This document shows, piece after piece, positions 22,075 through 33,530 of a stretch of 64,000 nucleotides of DNA. Under the pieces are notes generated by a model, which ran no database searches, was not told the origin of the DNA, and saw only the letters and a program-made list of their open reading frames with translations. Origin of the DNA: Amphiura filiformis. Lineage: Eukaryota > Echinodermata > Ophiuroidea > Amphilepidida > Amphiuridae. Position 1 is the stretch's first letter. Each line of letters begins with the position of its first letter. A program made the position numbers and the translations under genes. The DNA lies in assembly GCF_039555335.1 (NCBI RefSeq), contig NC_092642.1, positions 57,639,776 through 57,703,775 of the forward strand. The letters run 5' to 3'.

Positions 22075-23289
22075 TAAATCACGATCAAATTGTGCAAAGT
22101 GCCCGGCAAAAGTGTGCTAGTTTTTTTAGCATGAAAACAAAAGTAGAAGCGTACAAACCTTATTTTATCAGGCAGGATCGAACTGTGGACATGGATAAAA
22201 TGAACCTTCGGTCCAAATCAAACTTTTAGCATGCTAAACTTCAAGCTGTAGCTGGTATGTATTTGGCTGTGTAGGGACTGAGCGGACACCAATTAGCAAA
22301 TAGGGTAACAGGTGTCCCGAATATATACGTAGCAAACTACGTATTCAACGTATTGTACCACTGTGTCATCAAGTTCGTAATTTATGGACAATTAACAGGT
22401 CGATGAGTAGGCTGGTACCCGTTTATAACACATGTATGATTTCGTCCTGAGACTGAAGCGAAGCTCCATGATACACGGTACCAAATATCAGGGTCACTTT
22501 GGTTTAAATTGTTCCACATAGCAGGATAAATATAACATTATTTGACAATTTATTTTACATATAAAACAAATAAATATTTTGTTGCATTTTGTATTATTTT
22601 ATTTTTGGTATCTATATATTTTTAGTAAAATAAGTAGCTTTTAATGATAAAGTAAGCATTATTTTAACTGGTCTATAAATATTGAACAATGTCTCCGTGC
22701 CTGTGGCGCGGTACCAAAGCCAATGCATGCAAAGCCAATGTCCCAATTACACCATGCAGTGCATGTCCGTGCAGCTGTGAAACTCAAAGTGCAATCAAGT
22801 ACACGATGAACTTGAACTTCCAGGTGAATGGGTAGATCTGCTACATGCTGCTGACTTCCTGGTGGAAGTGTCTATATTTCTGCCTGCAAGCATCGATCTT
22901 ATTCATGTATTCATCTATATCGTGCATTTTTCCAGGAAGGTAGGCCTAATTTATTATAATTATTTTAATGTAGGGCCTATTGATCCATTTTAATAACAAT
23001 AATCATGCAGTGATATACAGATTTTTAAAGCCCTACCATGCACTATACCATGGGCATGCCTGCACATCCATGACATTCATGCATTTGCAAAAATAATGTT
23101 AACATAAATATGTACAGGTGACATGGGTGATGTGCACACAAAATTACATGAACAAGTTGCACAATCATGACAATAGCCATAGCACAGCCGGTGGGGGTAG
23201 TCAACCCGGGTAGTCAAGTTGTACTTGTACTAGAGAAACAAGATTATTTCAATAATTTCGAAACTTAAACTCAGAAACGGAGCTCAGAC
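22075..23289. other. Non-coding stretch, nothing recognised
   Basis: AT-rich sequence with short chance frames. No inverted termini, RNA or exon with plausible splice sites could be identified. Confidence 0.45.
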
Positions 23290-23400
23290 AAAAAAATCAG
23301 AACCGTTCGGATTCGAACCAGCGTGCACTAATGATTACATGTCGTATACATGTACATGATGTAGCTCACCACCACACGCCACAACAGCTCGTCATTGAAC
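23290..23400 (-). repeat. tRNA-like sequence, possible SINE head or tRNA pseudogene
   Basis: On the minus strand a perfect B-box-type GGTTCGAATCC (23309-23319) is preceded by GTGGTGGTGAGCTAC and GTAATCATTAG. The A box is poor and a cloverleaf could not be closed confidently. I therefore do not call a functional tRNA. Confidence 0.4.
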
Positions 23401-23879
23401 ATGTAAATGATTTTATTCTCTCGAAAATGTCTCACAGCCAATGTAATTTTAATTATAATTAGAGAGGGCAGCCTATCTCTAGCTGTGTCCTGGCAGAACA
23501 TCAGTCAATATGAGACATTTAAATATTAAATGCGAGGATCCAGAGGATGGTCCTCTCTAATTATAATTTTGAAACTTTAATAGTATTTATACCCGGTGGG
23601 TTCAGTTTGTATTTAAAGGTAGGACTTATGACCGTTCCAGGATTTGAAAATGACCCCTATTTCTTCTTCTTCTTCTTCTTCCTTATAAGTGCCTCCCTCA
23701 TATGTATGAGTATTGTCGCACTGCGTACAGACAAGCTGTACTTATTTTTTTACTCTGGAACCTTGCGTAGCTGAGTGTATTTTGAAGTACAGTCAACATG
23801 ACCGGGATGATCCCCTGCTCTTTTGAATAGCCTGTGGCGTTCTTAAGCGTGCACACTACATTAATGTGAGAAAATATGC

Positions 23880-24035
23880 ATGTACACGGGACCGACAGCT
23901 TAAAGTGCCCTCCAAGCACTAAGCAAGTAGAGTGAAGTGTCTTGCTCAAGGACACAAAGAGCCGGACCTGGGATTCGAACCCTTAACCCTTGGGTTCACA
24001 GTCCTATGCCTTAACCGCTAGGCCACGCTCTTCTC
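23880..24035 (-). mobile_element. tRNA-derived SINE (head and central domain)
   Basis: Minus strand: GTGGCCTAGCGGTTAAGGC contains a good A box at 24015-24025. GGGTTCGAATCC forms the B box at 23971-23981, about 45-55 bases downstream. Next comes TGTGTCCTTGAGCAAGACAC, resembling the conserved central domain of V/Deu-type animal SINEs (from general knowledge). The 3' tail is not clearly bounded. Confidence 0.7.
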
Positions 24036-24425
24036 TTTCACGGGGAATCAAGGACATTTGCAGCAATTTTACCCCCTATTTTGCGCGAAATCAAGGAAAA
24101 TTTGCCCCCAAACACCTCCCCTATTTTTATCATTTTAAGGACGCATTTTCATTTCACCCCTTATCACCAGGAATCAAGGACATTTTTCCAAAATAAATAC
24201 CCCTATTTTTACCATTTCAAGGACGCTTTTGAATTTTCCACCTATTGCACGGGGAAATGAGGACAATAACGAAAACTGTAGAAAGGCGGACGAAAGTCCA
24301 GGAAATGCACCCTATTTTTCATTTCAAGGACAATTTTGCTCCAAAACACCCCTAATTTGGACAATCGCGAACAATTTATTTTGTCCTTGAAAATTCCGTG
24401 GACATTTCTTGAAAAGTACCCCTAC
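24036..24425. repeat. Degenerate repeat block of ATCAAGGACATTT / ACCCCTATTTT motifs
   Basis: Phrases such as AATCAAGGACATTT, CACCCCTATTTT and CATTTCAAGGACG recur at irregular spacing of about 50-80 bp. No open frame survives. Possibly the body of an old palindromic element; boundaries uncertain. Confidence 0.45.
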
Positions 24426-24861
24426 ATGTAATTGAAACCATCATGTGTACACATTGTCAGTGAAGATTGAACCCACCGGGTATTTATACGGTACTCATCA
24501 AGAAAAACATCTCTTTTTTGGATCCACATGCGACATGTCATGCATGTGGCAACGTTTGATATAGAGCCGGTCCGTCGCCGGCCTGTAACTTTTTTAGCCA
24601 GCCGGTAACTTTCCTGACTAGCAGCTGTTATGTTGTACATGTAACCGGTAAATTAAAAAAAAAAAAGTCATGAAAGTATTGGTTTTTAAATACCGATATT
24701 CACATGATTCATGAATGCATTGCCATCATCAATTTGTCATTATATAATACGAAGCATGATTATTAGTAGTAAGAAATAAGTGGGTTTTTTTTAATTCATA
24801 CTTGTGTGATTTCATGTGAATTATGGGAAAATAAAATATCTTGTACATGTATCTTGTAGAC

Positions 24862-25293
24862 CTGGCATTTTCGGGTAATTTTGTACCGGGTACCCGCCCA
24901 TAATTTTGGCGGGTAACGGTACCTAAATTGCACAAAAAAAAAGTTTTTTATTTTTTCGGTTTTGTAGTGTCTCTGGACCTAGACCTAAATGCCAGGATCA
25001 TTCATATCATGGTTGACCTAAAAAAAAAATTTTAAAAAAAAAAAAAATTCAAGAAATTTTGTTATTTTTTATATGAAAATTGATAATTTGTATTCATGTC
25101 ATAGTCTATTAATGATTTCAAAATGTATTGAATTTGAATGCATTTTGAAAATATCTTGAATTTTTTTTTTTTTTAGGTCAACCATGAATGATCCTAGCAT
25201 TTAGGTTTTTTTTTTTAATTTGGTACCGGGGAGGTATTTCCTACCCGGTAATGTAATCTCGGCGGTACCCGTTTACCCGACCGAAAATGCCAG
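24862..25293. mobile_element. Palindromic MITE with CTGGCATTTTCGG ends and shared hairpin core
   Basis: CTGGCATTTTCGGGTAATTT on the left is mirrored by CCGAAAATGCCAG at the right, with GGTACCGGGTACCC-type sequence inside both ends. The interior contains the same hairpin core (GGACCTAGACCTAAATG, ATTCATGTCATA, CAACCATGAATGATCC) found in the TA-targeted elements at 25625-26183 and 30740-31176. Those elements have different ends. Confidence 0.65.
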
Positions 25294-25624
25294 CCTTAGT
25301 ATCTTGTATACAAAAATGTATATCTTGTATCTGAAAAAATCCCTGGTTTGCAAGAAACATTTCATTCAATGGTACAACCGCCGCTTCAAAAGTTCTATTT
25401 TGTGCATTATGAATTCATACATGTAGTACGGTACCAACATCTTTAATTTAGCATATAAATTATGATTTGTAGTACGGTACTGTGAGATTTTCAACAGCCT
25501 ATATGCTTTGGTCAATGGTTCTCCATAATTCAGGCTTCAATTGTAGTTGACCAGCAGGGGACACTTTTCTCATAAAACTGGCCCCCTGGATAGTGAACAA
25601 AGAGTATCAAATTCAAAGCAACTA

Positions 25625-26183
25625 CCGTATTCGTCCGAGTATAGTCCCACGTTCGAGTATAATCCCACCCCCATTTTTCGAAAAATTTCAGAAATTGTAA
25701 AAAAAAAAAAAAAAATTTTTTTTTTCATAAGTTTTTTTTTCGGTTTTGGAGTGTCCCTGGACCTAGACCTATATGCTAGGATCATTCCTGGTTGACCTAA
25801 AAAAAAAAATTCAAGATATTTTGTATTTTTAATATGAAAATTGATAATTTGTATTCATGTCATACTCTATTGGTAATGATTTCAAAATGCATTGAATTTG
25901 AATGCATTTTGAAATCATTAATAGAGTATGACATGAAAACAAAGTATCAATTTTCATATTAAAAATACAAAATATCTTGAATTTTTTTTTTTTTTTTTTT
26001 TTTTTAGGTCAACCATGAATGATCCTAGCATCTAGGTCTAGGTCCAGGACACTCAACACCGAAAAAATAAACAAAAAAAAAAAAAAACGTTTTTTTTGTT
26101 TGAAATTCGAGTATAATCCCACCCCCCAATTGTGAAAAATTTTCACATAAAAAACGGGTGGGACTATACTCGGACCAATACGG
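25625..26183. mobile_element. TA-targeted palindromic MITE with CCGTATTCGTCCGAG ends, copy 1
   Basis: CCGTATTCGTCCGAGTATAG then TCCCAC on the left is mirrored at the right by GTGGGACTATACTCGGACC and AATACGG, with TA on both sides. The interior hairpin has arms of about 150 bp around AATGATTTCAAAATGCATTG, with poly(A)/poly(T) runs flanking. Copy 2 is at 30740-31176. Confidence 0.8.
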
Positions 26184-26467
26184 TAGTGCTTATTTACATT
26201 GTGTAACTCATCCAGCACATCTTTATTTTTATTGGCCCTTGGTAATTGGAAATGGCCCTGGTTCCTCCAAATTTTGGTGACCAAGTGGCCCCTGGTTCAA
26301 GCTCTCTTATTTTCACCCTTGGTTGGGAAGCTCTCGGCCCCACCATTTATTGCGAACTCCATTGTAAAAAAACATCACCATTGTGAACTTGTGTGATGGA
26401 AATATATGTTGTTGATATACATGTGTCCCAGCTCAATTTCCGAAAGCTCGTATTAAAATGTTTGGGC

Positions 26468-26556
26468 CAGTAACTTTTCACCCGGGCCTGTAACTTTACA
26501 GAGTTACGTACAGGCTCAGTTGAGCTATAACTTTTTGAGGAATATTTCTAACACTG
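26468..26556. mobile_element. Solo hAT-like terminus (CAGTGTTAGAAATATTCC type)
   Basis: On the minus strand the segment starts CAGTGTTAGAAATATTCCTC and continues into AAAAAGTTA and AGTTACAGGC. Related pieces occur at 62986-63064 and, more weakly, near 24560-24640. The opposite terminus is not found. Confidence 0.45.
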
Positions 26557-26626
26557 ACATGTACATGTATGTGGGGGGGGTATGCACTCTAGTTAAAACA
26601 CTTTGAATCTTAAAGACCCATGTAGA

Positions 26627-26883
26627 CAGGGTTGCCAAACCTGCGATTTGGTAGCCCAATTGGGCGACTTTTGAAGATTTTTCCTGCGACTTTTGACAAT
26701 TTCCGGTCCCATAGAAACCAATGGTTAAGAAAAAAATTGGGCGACTTTTCAACATTGGCTCCCGCGACTTCCGCTAGTTTCCTGCCCCATAGAAACCAAT
26801 GGTTAAGAGAAAAATTGGGCGACTTTTCGATTTTTTGACCCGCGATTCGGGCTGAAATCTTTTGGCAACCCTGCAAAGGCCTG
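26627..26883. mobile_element. Short hAT element with CAGGGTTGCCAAA end
   Basis: Starts CAGGGTTGCCAAACCTGCGA and contains TTGGCAACCCTG near the right end. CATGTAGA occurs at 26619-26626 and 26884-26891, supporting an 8-bp duplication if the element includes ten extra bases after CCCTG. Inside, a roughly 86-bp unit with CCATAGAAACCAATGGTTAAG and ATTGGGCGACTTTT is repeated. Confidence 0.65.
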
Positions 26884-26891
26884 CATGTAGA

Positions 26892-27574
26892 CTTCACTTT
26901 GATTACTGCACACTTGAGTCAAGTACTTTGTTTCTATTGAGCCTTCCAGAAGACAGGAAATTGCCCTCTAGGTAATTGAAGTAGAATATTGTTTTAGAGG
27001 ACTGTGAGTTTGGGGGCTCCAAATTTTGGCCTGGCCCAGGTAAATCCCGCCCTGGTTAAAAGGGCCTGTACTGCTCCTTGTCCATGGGCCCCTGATGCTC
27101 TTGCTTTGGCAAATTGATATTTATAAAGAATAACTGCACAGTGTGTACTTGCATATATGAATAAAGTAATTGGCAATATATTAAAAATACCATATTTCAC
27201 CAAGTAGCTGGCTCATATAATTAAAGTTTGAAAATAAAATGATAAAAAAGTCGCCTTCTCAATCTTGGAAAAAAATGCAATTTAAACTGGGAATTGACTT
27301 TCAAAACAGTGAACATGTGAAGTTTTAACTTCACATGTTCATTTAAAAATGCTGTATTTCTGGACCATATTAAACTTCATTTGAGAAAATGGTGATTAAA
27401 TTTTTATGTCACTTAAACATGTTATTGAAAGCATGCACTGCACATAGCAGGAATATTGCCGCATTTAATCATAAAGAGCCGAATAGAACTTGCTTGCTGG
27501 TCCCAATTTCATCACAGTGAAATTCCAGGCTACCCACAATTCCCAGGGGCTTGTGAATTAAATTTTGCAGTGAT
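26892..27574. other. Non-coding spacer with a perfect short palindrome
   Basis: At 27310-27341 TGAACATGTGAAGTT is followed, after two bases, by its exact reverse complement. No gene or complete element recognised elsewhere in this stretch. Confidence 0.5.
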
Positions 27575-27860
27575 TGGGGGCTGTGCAATAATTATGAGCC
27601 CCCCTCCCGTTCGGGCGGGTAAAATTGCCCAACGACTCGGACTCGCCAAAATTGCTCTCCCCCCTCGGCCTGCAAAAAGTGTTTGGTCCCCTCTCGGCCT
27701 GTAAAAAACCCCTTCCCCCCCCCCCTTTGGACATTCCCAATTTGCAAACCTTGGCTTCAATGGTCTAGATAAATGTTGTGATCGCAGTGAGCAGGAAAAT
27801 GTGCATATTCAAGCTTTCTGTACTGTTTTCGTACGCCTTTTAAGAGCATTTTATTTAAAA
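27575..27860. mobile_element. Half copy of the GGGGCTGTGCAATAATTAT palindromic family
   Basis: Begins GGGGGCTGTGCAATAATTAT, followed by C-rich CTCGGCCTGCAAAA-type units, then CCCAATTTGCAAACC and ATGGTCTAGATAAATGTTG. These match the right half of the large palindromic structure at 34900-35507. Only one terminus is clear. Confidence 0.55.
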
Positions 27861-29199
27861 GGCCAAGTGGAGACAAGGGTGGGTTTTTTTTTTTGGCATG
27901 CTGGGAGAAAGAGCAAATTTTGCATAGCCCCAAATAGGGAGCTTAGAGATAGGAAGGAGATTCACATTGCTCCTTTGATGCCAATTTGATTTGTCGACAG
28001 GCTATTCATAAAAGTGGTACCATTGTTTCGAACAAAAAAGTTCTGCCATTAAATTGGTCACCGACCTGAAAGCATGTTAAAGTCTTTTCCAGGTGACTGT
28101 CAAAAAGAAAGCTATGCGTAAGCGTACCACTTGAGAAAGCGGTCCCATTGTTCTCACACAGCCGAAGCCCCAAGGGTGTGCTGACTTGTCCCAATTTTGA
28201 TGCAAGCACACAAACCTTTAAAAAGCGGATAAAATGAAAATGGGGGAAATTTTCAAAAACTGGCGCGCAGCATTTTACTCTCAAAAATAGCGCATTTTCC
28301 CTATGCTTACCTAACTGGAAGAAAGTGTTAAAATGATAACCAAGAACTTCTAAACATCATAACATGTCTTTTCGTCACAACAATTTTGGAAATAAAGTAA
28401 GGAAGCAAGTTAATATCGAAAAATAACAAAAATATTTGAAAATCTCCAAAAATCGTGAGGGCGGGGACGATATACATGTTATTTATTTTACTTGGCCTTA
28501 TACGACCTTTTCCATGCTCTACTAAACACTGTAAAAAGTATTGTCATGACTGTTCCATCTGGCACTTAAAACATCTTGAAAGATAATTTTGTTTTTTGAA
28601 AAATATGGAATGTCAAAATTTTATGATCCTTTACTTTGAGGAGTGTATGAATAAAAACGGCTAATAATAAAGTCGCCTAATTGTACAGCTGTGGGTGTTG
28701 ATCGCACGATTTCATGAATATTGATTGGCAACATTTACCAATAAGTCAGGGCTCTAATCGGACACAATAGATTGAACAATAAACCCTGCAGTGCCTTGGC
28801 CCCAAAGACAAATGGGAGAGGAGGAGGATTTTCTGGCAATATATCAAAGCTAATCTCTAAATTGAGAAGTTGTCATACATGCATAGTGCCACCTCTGGTA
28901 CAAAGTATATAGCTAAACACCTGCTCCTTCTACACAATACTGGGGAACCAAGGCGTTATGCTTGAATGCATGCAGGATGGGATTTAATAAAGAGTTGAAA
29001 TTAAGATAAAACTGATAAAAAAATTATTGTTACAATAAAAGTAATCCAACTGAATGAACATACATACAGCTGTATACAATATATAGGCCTATTGGTTATC
29101 TGTACATGACCATGTAAAAGAGACCATACATTGAGGTTGATCGTTGACCTGTAACCTTTGGAATATATACAAACATGGAATTGTGAAATTTGTGATCAG
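27861..29199. other. Non-coding stretch with a fragment of the AAGGCC family
   Basis: Near 28455-28502 GGGCGGGGACGATATACATG and TTATTTTACTTGGCC resemble the terminus of the elements at 30066 and 31988. Nothing else recognised. Confidence 0.4.
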
Positions 29200-29214
29200 G
29201 TAGCAATGTTTGCA

Positions 29215-29390
29215 CCATTTTTTTTGTGGGACATGAGATTATGAGAACACATTATCCATCTGATATTAAATAATTTTAATTTTTTATTTTTTGTGGGACA
29301 TGAGATTATGAGAACACATCAGACATGGAATTGCATTCTAAATATGAGGAATATCCTTCTGATATAAAATAATTTTGATTTTTTATTAAA
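29215..29390. repeat. Two-copy direct repeat
   Basis: TTTTTTGTGGGACATGAGAT then TATGAGAACACAT occurs twice (about 29219 and 29286). Each copy is followed by a similar TCTGATAT-AAATAATTTT-ATTTTTTATT tail. Non-coding. Confidence 0.65.
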
Positions 29391-29639
29391 AATTTGAAAT
29401 TTGTGATAAATAATACAAATTTCACAGGAAATAATTAAAAAAATTTGTTTTTTGATATTCTGCACTGCAGTCCTCATTCAAAGTTTATCAATCTATTGAT
29501 ATGTACTTCTTTTAGTTCTAAAAGTGTATGTAGCTGGGAGGAAAAGCCATCCATCATTTGAAAATGTTGACCTTTCGTATTGAAGATAGGCCTACACTTT
29601 TTTTTTCCAGAAAGTTTATTTATATTAGGTCTTTTGGTG

Positions 29640-29850
29640 TGTATGTGTGTGTTGACTATTCTTTGAGGAAGCTTGTTCCAATCTTTGGAAGTTTTATAGG
29701 AAATATGAATATATATACCCAACAGTACTTCTTTCCTGTTGGTCTTTGGAAAGCTTTGTTGTGGAGATTTCTGGTGTGACGTTTGACAGGTTGCAGTTCT
29801 AACGTTTTCCCACATCTTTTTAGGCTGCAAAATATAGAATCGGTGCCCAA
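29640..29850 (-). pseudogene. Decayed C-terminal fragment of a non-LTR reverse-transcriptase protein
   Basis: Minus-strand frames give HTRNLHNKAFQRPTGKK in one frame and KTSKDWNKLPQRIVNTH in another. The arrangement resembles the SFFPRT-KDWN-LP end of many jockey/RTE/CR1-like ORF2 proteins. The frame change between the two blocks shows it is broken. The match is short, so confidence is moderate. Confidence 0.5.
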
Positions 29851-29861
29851 AACATCTGTGC

Positions 29862-29996
29862 AAAAAATCCCCCCCCCCTTCGACCTGCTACAAATTGCTT
29901 ACCCTACCTTTCGACCTGCCAAAAATGATTGCCCCTTTTGGCTTTTCCCCAATAATTCTCCACCCCAGGGGTACACATGATTATTGCACCACCCCT
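29862..29996. mobile_element. Terminus of the GGGG-TG-GCAATAAT palindromic family
   Basis: CCCCCCCCCTTCGACCTGCT and CTTTCGACCTGCCAAAAATG units lead to CATGATTATTGCACCACCCC. This corresponds to the right end of the element at 35120-35507. The left end is missing. Confidence 0.5.
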
Positions 29997-30065
29997 AGCA
30001 CATTGAGCATTTTATAATTTCAAAAGTAAATTTTAAGAAACTTGCATGATATGATGGCTTTTGAT

Positions 30066-30456
30066 AAGGCCAAATAAAAAAATAAAACATGTTTCACGTC
30101 CCCTCCCGCTTCCTTTTTTGAGGTTTCTTCAATTTTATTTTTATTTTTGAAATTCAGTTATAACTTTTCAAAAAATATGTCTAGGAAGTAGAGGTGCTTT
30201 CTATAGCCTTGTTAATATACAAGAAACACTTTTATAAGGTTTTGTGATAGTTAGAGGGGGCCTATCTCTCAGAACAACAAATAAAAAGAGGCCTCCTCCT
30301 CTTTCCAGGCATTATTGCATACGCTAAAATAGCTCTACATGTAATTATGGGTATTACACCGATTTTGCGATAAAAAATAAAAAATAAAAAGCCCCCTCTT
30401 CCTCCTTTTTTTCAAAAACCCGGATGTGAAACATGTTTTTTATTTTATTTGGCCTA
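30066..30456. mobile_element. Palindromic MITE with AAGGCCAAATAAAAAA ends, copy 1
   Basis: AAGGCCAAATAAAAAAATAA then AACATGTTTCACGTCC on the left is mirrored by GGATGTGAAACATG and ATTTTATTTGGCCT on the right. Copy 2 (31988-32370) has the same body in the opposite orientation, so the two form a large inverted pair about 1.5 kb apart. The open frame at 30354-30602 is part of the element. Confidence 0.75.
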
Positions 30457-30667
30457 AGACCCTGTGGGCAGGATCTGTGATGTGGGTCAACATGAAGATT
30501 TTCTTTGTGCATACATGATTGATACCAGTAGTGTGTTTTATCACCAACATCTGTGGTTTTATAAATCCATCTGGTCACCATTTTCAAGAGATACAGTGTC
30601 AAGGTTTATTGTGCAGCTTGATGGTCACAGACCATTGAGGTCCAAGATATGCCTTTGTTCTAATCTA

Positions 30668-31457
30668 AGGCCCTTCACATTAAATTACTGTTTGAGATTT
30701 TAAAAAAGGGACAAGGTATTAACTTTTAATTATTAATTACCGTACTGACGCAAGTATAGTCCCACCTTCGAGTAAAGTCCCACCCCCAAATTTTCAAACT
30801 TTGGAGTGTCCCAGGACCTAGACCTAAATACTAGGATCATTCATGATTGACCTAAAAAAAAAAAAAAATTCAAGATGTTTTGTATTTTTTAATATGAAAA
30901 TTGATAATTTGTATTCATGTCATACTCTATTTCAAAATGCATTCAAATTCAATGCATTTTGAAATCATTAATAGAGTATGACATGAAAACAAATTATCAA
31001 TTTTCATATTAAAAATACAAAACATCTTGAAATTTTTTTAGGTCAACCATGATTGACCCTAGCATTTAGGTCTAGGTCCAGGGACACTACAAAACCGAAA
31101 AAAAAAAAAACTTTTAAAAAAAAAAAAAAATGTTCACCCAAAAGCGGGGTGGGACTATACTCAGGCGTCAGTACGGTACTTATGATTTTCTTTACTTTGA
31201 AACGAGTGGTCAGAGGTCGATTACCCCCAATATCATTTTTGGCACTGCGGATATTGCAATTATGGTTGATTTTATGCATTGACAGTAATGCAGCCTGTGT
31301 GTTCTATGTTTGATCAGCATCTCAGTTAGGATGATCATAGTAATTAAGAAAGTGTCATTTTAAAACAAAGAAAATGTCAAATAAAAATCACTAATAAAAA
31401 TATTTTGCAGTTCTCAAGTTTGGATGCGGGAACAGCAAACTCAAAATCAATAGGCCT
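30668..31457. mobile_element. AGGCCCTTCACA-family element interrupted by a nested MITE
   Basis: AGGCCCTTCACATTAAATTA starts the left end, and GGATGCGGGAACAGCAAACT to TAGGCCT closes the right. The central part matches 32966-33530 (TTTTGAAACGAGTG-TCA, TGGTTGATTTTATGCATTGA). The insertion at 30740-31176 splits it after TTTTAATTATTAAT. Confidence 0.6.
30740..31176. mobile_element. TA-targeted palindromic MITE (CCGTACTGACGCAAG ends), copy 2, nested
   Basis: CCGTACTGACGCAAGTATAG then TCCCACC is mirrored by GGTGGGACTATACTCAGGCG and TCAGTACGG, with TA on both sides. The hairpin core is nearly the same as in 25625-26183. It sits inside the AGGCCCTTCACA-family element and is therefore younger than that copy. 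Confidence 0.8.
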
Positions 31458-31461
31458 ACAT

Positions 31462-31717
31462 CAGGCGGCGATTGACATGATAGAGCCGGCAACTTGTAAA
31501 ACCGCCCGGCCGTATGGCATTTTCCATATATCGTTAGTTTTGTGGGGTTCATTATCGAACCCCAACGGTTTTAGCTTGTATTTATATTATTTATTAACAT
31601 AGGCCTATTTGTTTGTGATATTTCAAGCGTTTTAAATTTTCAAAATAATCCCATTCAATTACACGGTTGACGATGGAAATTTACTGAATTTAGAGAATGC
31701 ACTGCGACCACCACCTA
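31462..31717. mobile_element. Short hAT-type MITE, copy 2
   Basis: Begins CAGGCGGCGATTGACATGA and ends ACCACCACCTA. The body (GGGGTTCATTATCGAACCCC, GTTTTAGCTTGTATTTATAT) is almost identical to copy 1 at 10220-10476. The target duplication is unclear here. It abuts the right end of the preceding AGGCCC element. Confidence 0.7.
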
Positions 31718-31987
31718 GCCTATAGGGCCTATGTATGTATTTTAATGATGTATTGAGCAGTGCCAAGGTGAAAATACACAATCCCAAGTACTAGTAGGCC
31801 CTATTTGCCTGTTGCAGAGCACCAAGATGCATCATGTACGTATGTATTTTGGATTTTCAAGATGAAATTGATATTTGATACCTTGAGCAATGAGCAAAAA
31901 AGGAGAGACATGTTCCTAGGGACATGTTCTACTTTCTATGATGTAGCATGCAATCCAATGCTAAAGCCATAATATACGATCTTATAT

Positions 31988-32370
31988 TAGGCCAAGTAAA
32001 AAATAAAACATGTTTCACGTCCGGGTTTTTGAAAAAAAGGAGGAAGAGGGGACTTTTTATTTTCTATTTTTTATCGCAAAATTGGTGTAAATACCCATAC
32101 TTAGAGCTGTTTTAGCGTATACAATAATCCCTAGAAAAAGGAGGAGGCCCTTTTTTTATTTGTTGTTCTGGGAGTTACACCCACTCTAATGATCACAAAA
32201 CCTTCCTAAAGTGTTTCTTGTATCTTAACAAGGCTATAGAAAGCATCCCAACTTCCTAGACATATTTTTGAAAAGTTATAGCTGAATTTCAAAAATAAAA
32301 ATATATTGAGGAAACCTCAAAAAGGAAGCGGGAGGGGACGTGAAACATGTTTATTTTTTTATTTGGCCTT
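31988..32370. mobile_element. Palindromic MITE with AAGGCCAAATAAAAAA ends, copy 2 (inverted)
   Basis: Its body is the reverse complement of 30066-30456: for example GGTTTTTGAAAAAAAGGAGG, TTTTAGCGTATACAATAAT and GAAGCGGGAGGGGACGTGAA. The right end reads TTTTTTTATTTGGCCTT. Confidence 0.75.
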
Positions 32371-32404
32371 AAATATTTCAAACCTGATTTTTTTTTGCAT
32401 ATTT

Positions 32405-32775
32405 GTAACCCGGGGTGGGGTACTCAAGTTTGGTTTTGGTAGGGATGTGCCGCTGAGATTTTGGAATTAGACCCATAAATATACCAATTTTTCAAGAAAT
32501 TTTGACCCATTGATATACCAAAAGTCAAAATTTTTAGCCGAATTTAACCAAAATTGTCTTAGTTTTTAAAAATTTTCCCAAAATTTTCCCAAAATTTTAA
32601 AAATTTTGGCTAGATTATGGCAAAATTGGGCTGTTTTCCGAAAAAAAATTGAAAAAAGGACCCATTCATATACCAAAATAGGCTTTGAAAAAGGGGTCAT
32701 TGATATACCAGAAGGCCGAAAATGCTACCCATGTTTATGCACGTCCCCGTATGGTCATTTGTACTGAGTACCCCC
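32405..32775. repeat. Dispersed repeat (GGGGTACTCAAGTTTGGTTTTGG start), copy 1
   Basis: GGGGTACTCAAGTTTGGTTT then TGGTAGGGATGTGCCGC opens the repeat. GACCCATTGATATACCAAAA and GGGGTCATTGATATACCA recur inside. GCACGTCCCCGTATGGTCAT and GAGTACCCCCCC close it. A diverged relative is at 34315-34690. Type of element unknown. Confidence 0.55.
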
Positions 32776-32866
32776 CCAGATTTGTAATGTTTACACATGT
32801 TCCAACTTGCACCTAAATGGAATCAGCAAAATTTGTTGTCTTTGTAGGTCAACAGAGCAAAGTTCA

Positions 32867-32904
32867 ACATAAAGTCATAATTAAAAAAAATTATGACTTT
32901 ATGT
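32867..32904. repeat. Perfect 16-bp-arm hairpin
   Basis: ACATAAAGTCATAATT and its exact reverse complement are separated by six A. Short and AT-rich; may be a remnant element or a chance structure. Confidence 0.7.
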
Positions 32905-32965
32905 CCTCCCATAGAACTGCATGTTAAATGGCCAAAATATATAAACCAGTGGGGTTTCTTTCACT

Positions 32966-33530
32966 TTAGGCCCTTCGCATTATAAAATTCTTTATTTTAC
33001 TCTTTAAAAGATTTTTTTTAAAAGCACAAGGTAACTTTTCATTATTACTTACCTATTATTTTGTTTATTTTGAAACGAGTGATCACAGGCCAATATCAAC
33101 AGTAAAGTCAGTCCATGGAAACAGTAAATCACTCACTTATTGATAATAGCCCCTCCTGGTCAGATACACAGCTGGGTATAATCCCTTTGTACAATGTAAA
33201 TCAAATATCACTAATCCCCCTCTCACTGGTCACTTGCCTTGTATGCCCAGAGGGCTGTTATAATTGGCCAGTGTTTCAAAAGGGATTTGTGGTAAGCCAT
33301 ATCAGTTTTATCACAGCAATATTCACACCTCTGTAATTAGGCAGAATTATTTCTCTGATTAGATAGACTGACTTGATACATTTTGGCACTGCGTATTTAA
33401 TTACTGAAGTATATATATTGCAGTTGTGGTTGATTTTATGCATTGATAATAATGCAGGGGTGTTCTTTGTTTGTTCAGCATCATTCATTACAGCATCAGA
33501 GGATGATTTAAGCACTTCCCACCACGCCAC
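32966..33530. mobile_element. AGGCCCTTCRCA-family element, partial
   Basis: Left end AGGCCCTTCGCATTATAAAA; the internal blocks TTTTGAAACGAGTGATCAC and TGTGGTTGATTTTATGCATT are shared with 30668-31457. The right terminus is not evident. Confidence 0.5.

Noticed and set aside
23290-23400. Functional tRNA gene
   Set aside because: Good B box only; poor A box and no clear cloverleaf.
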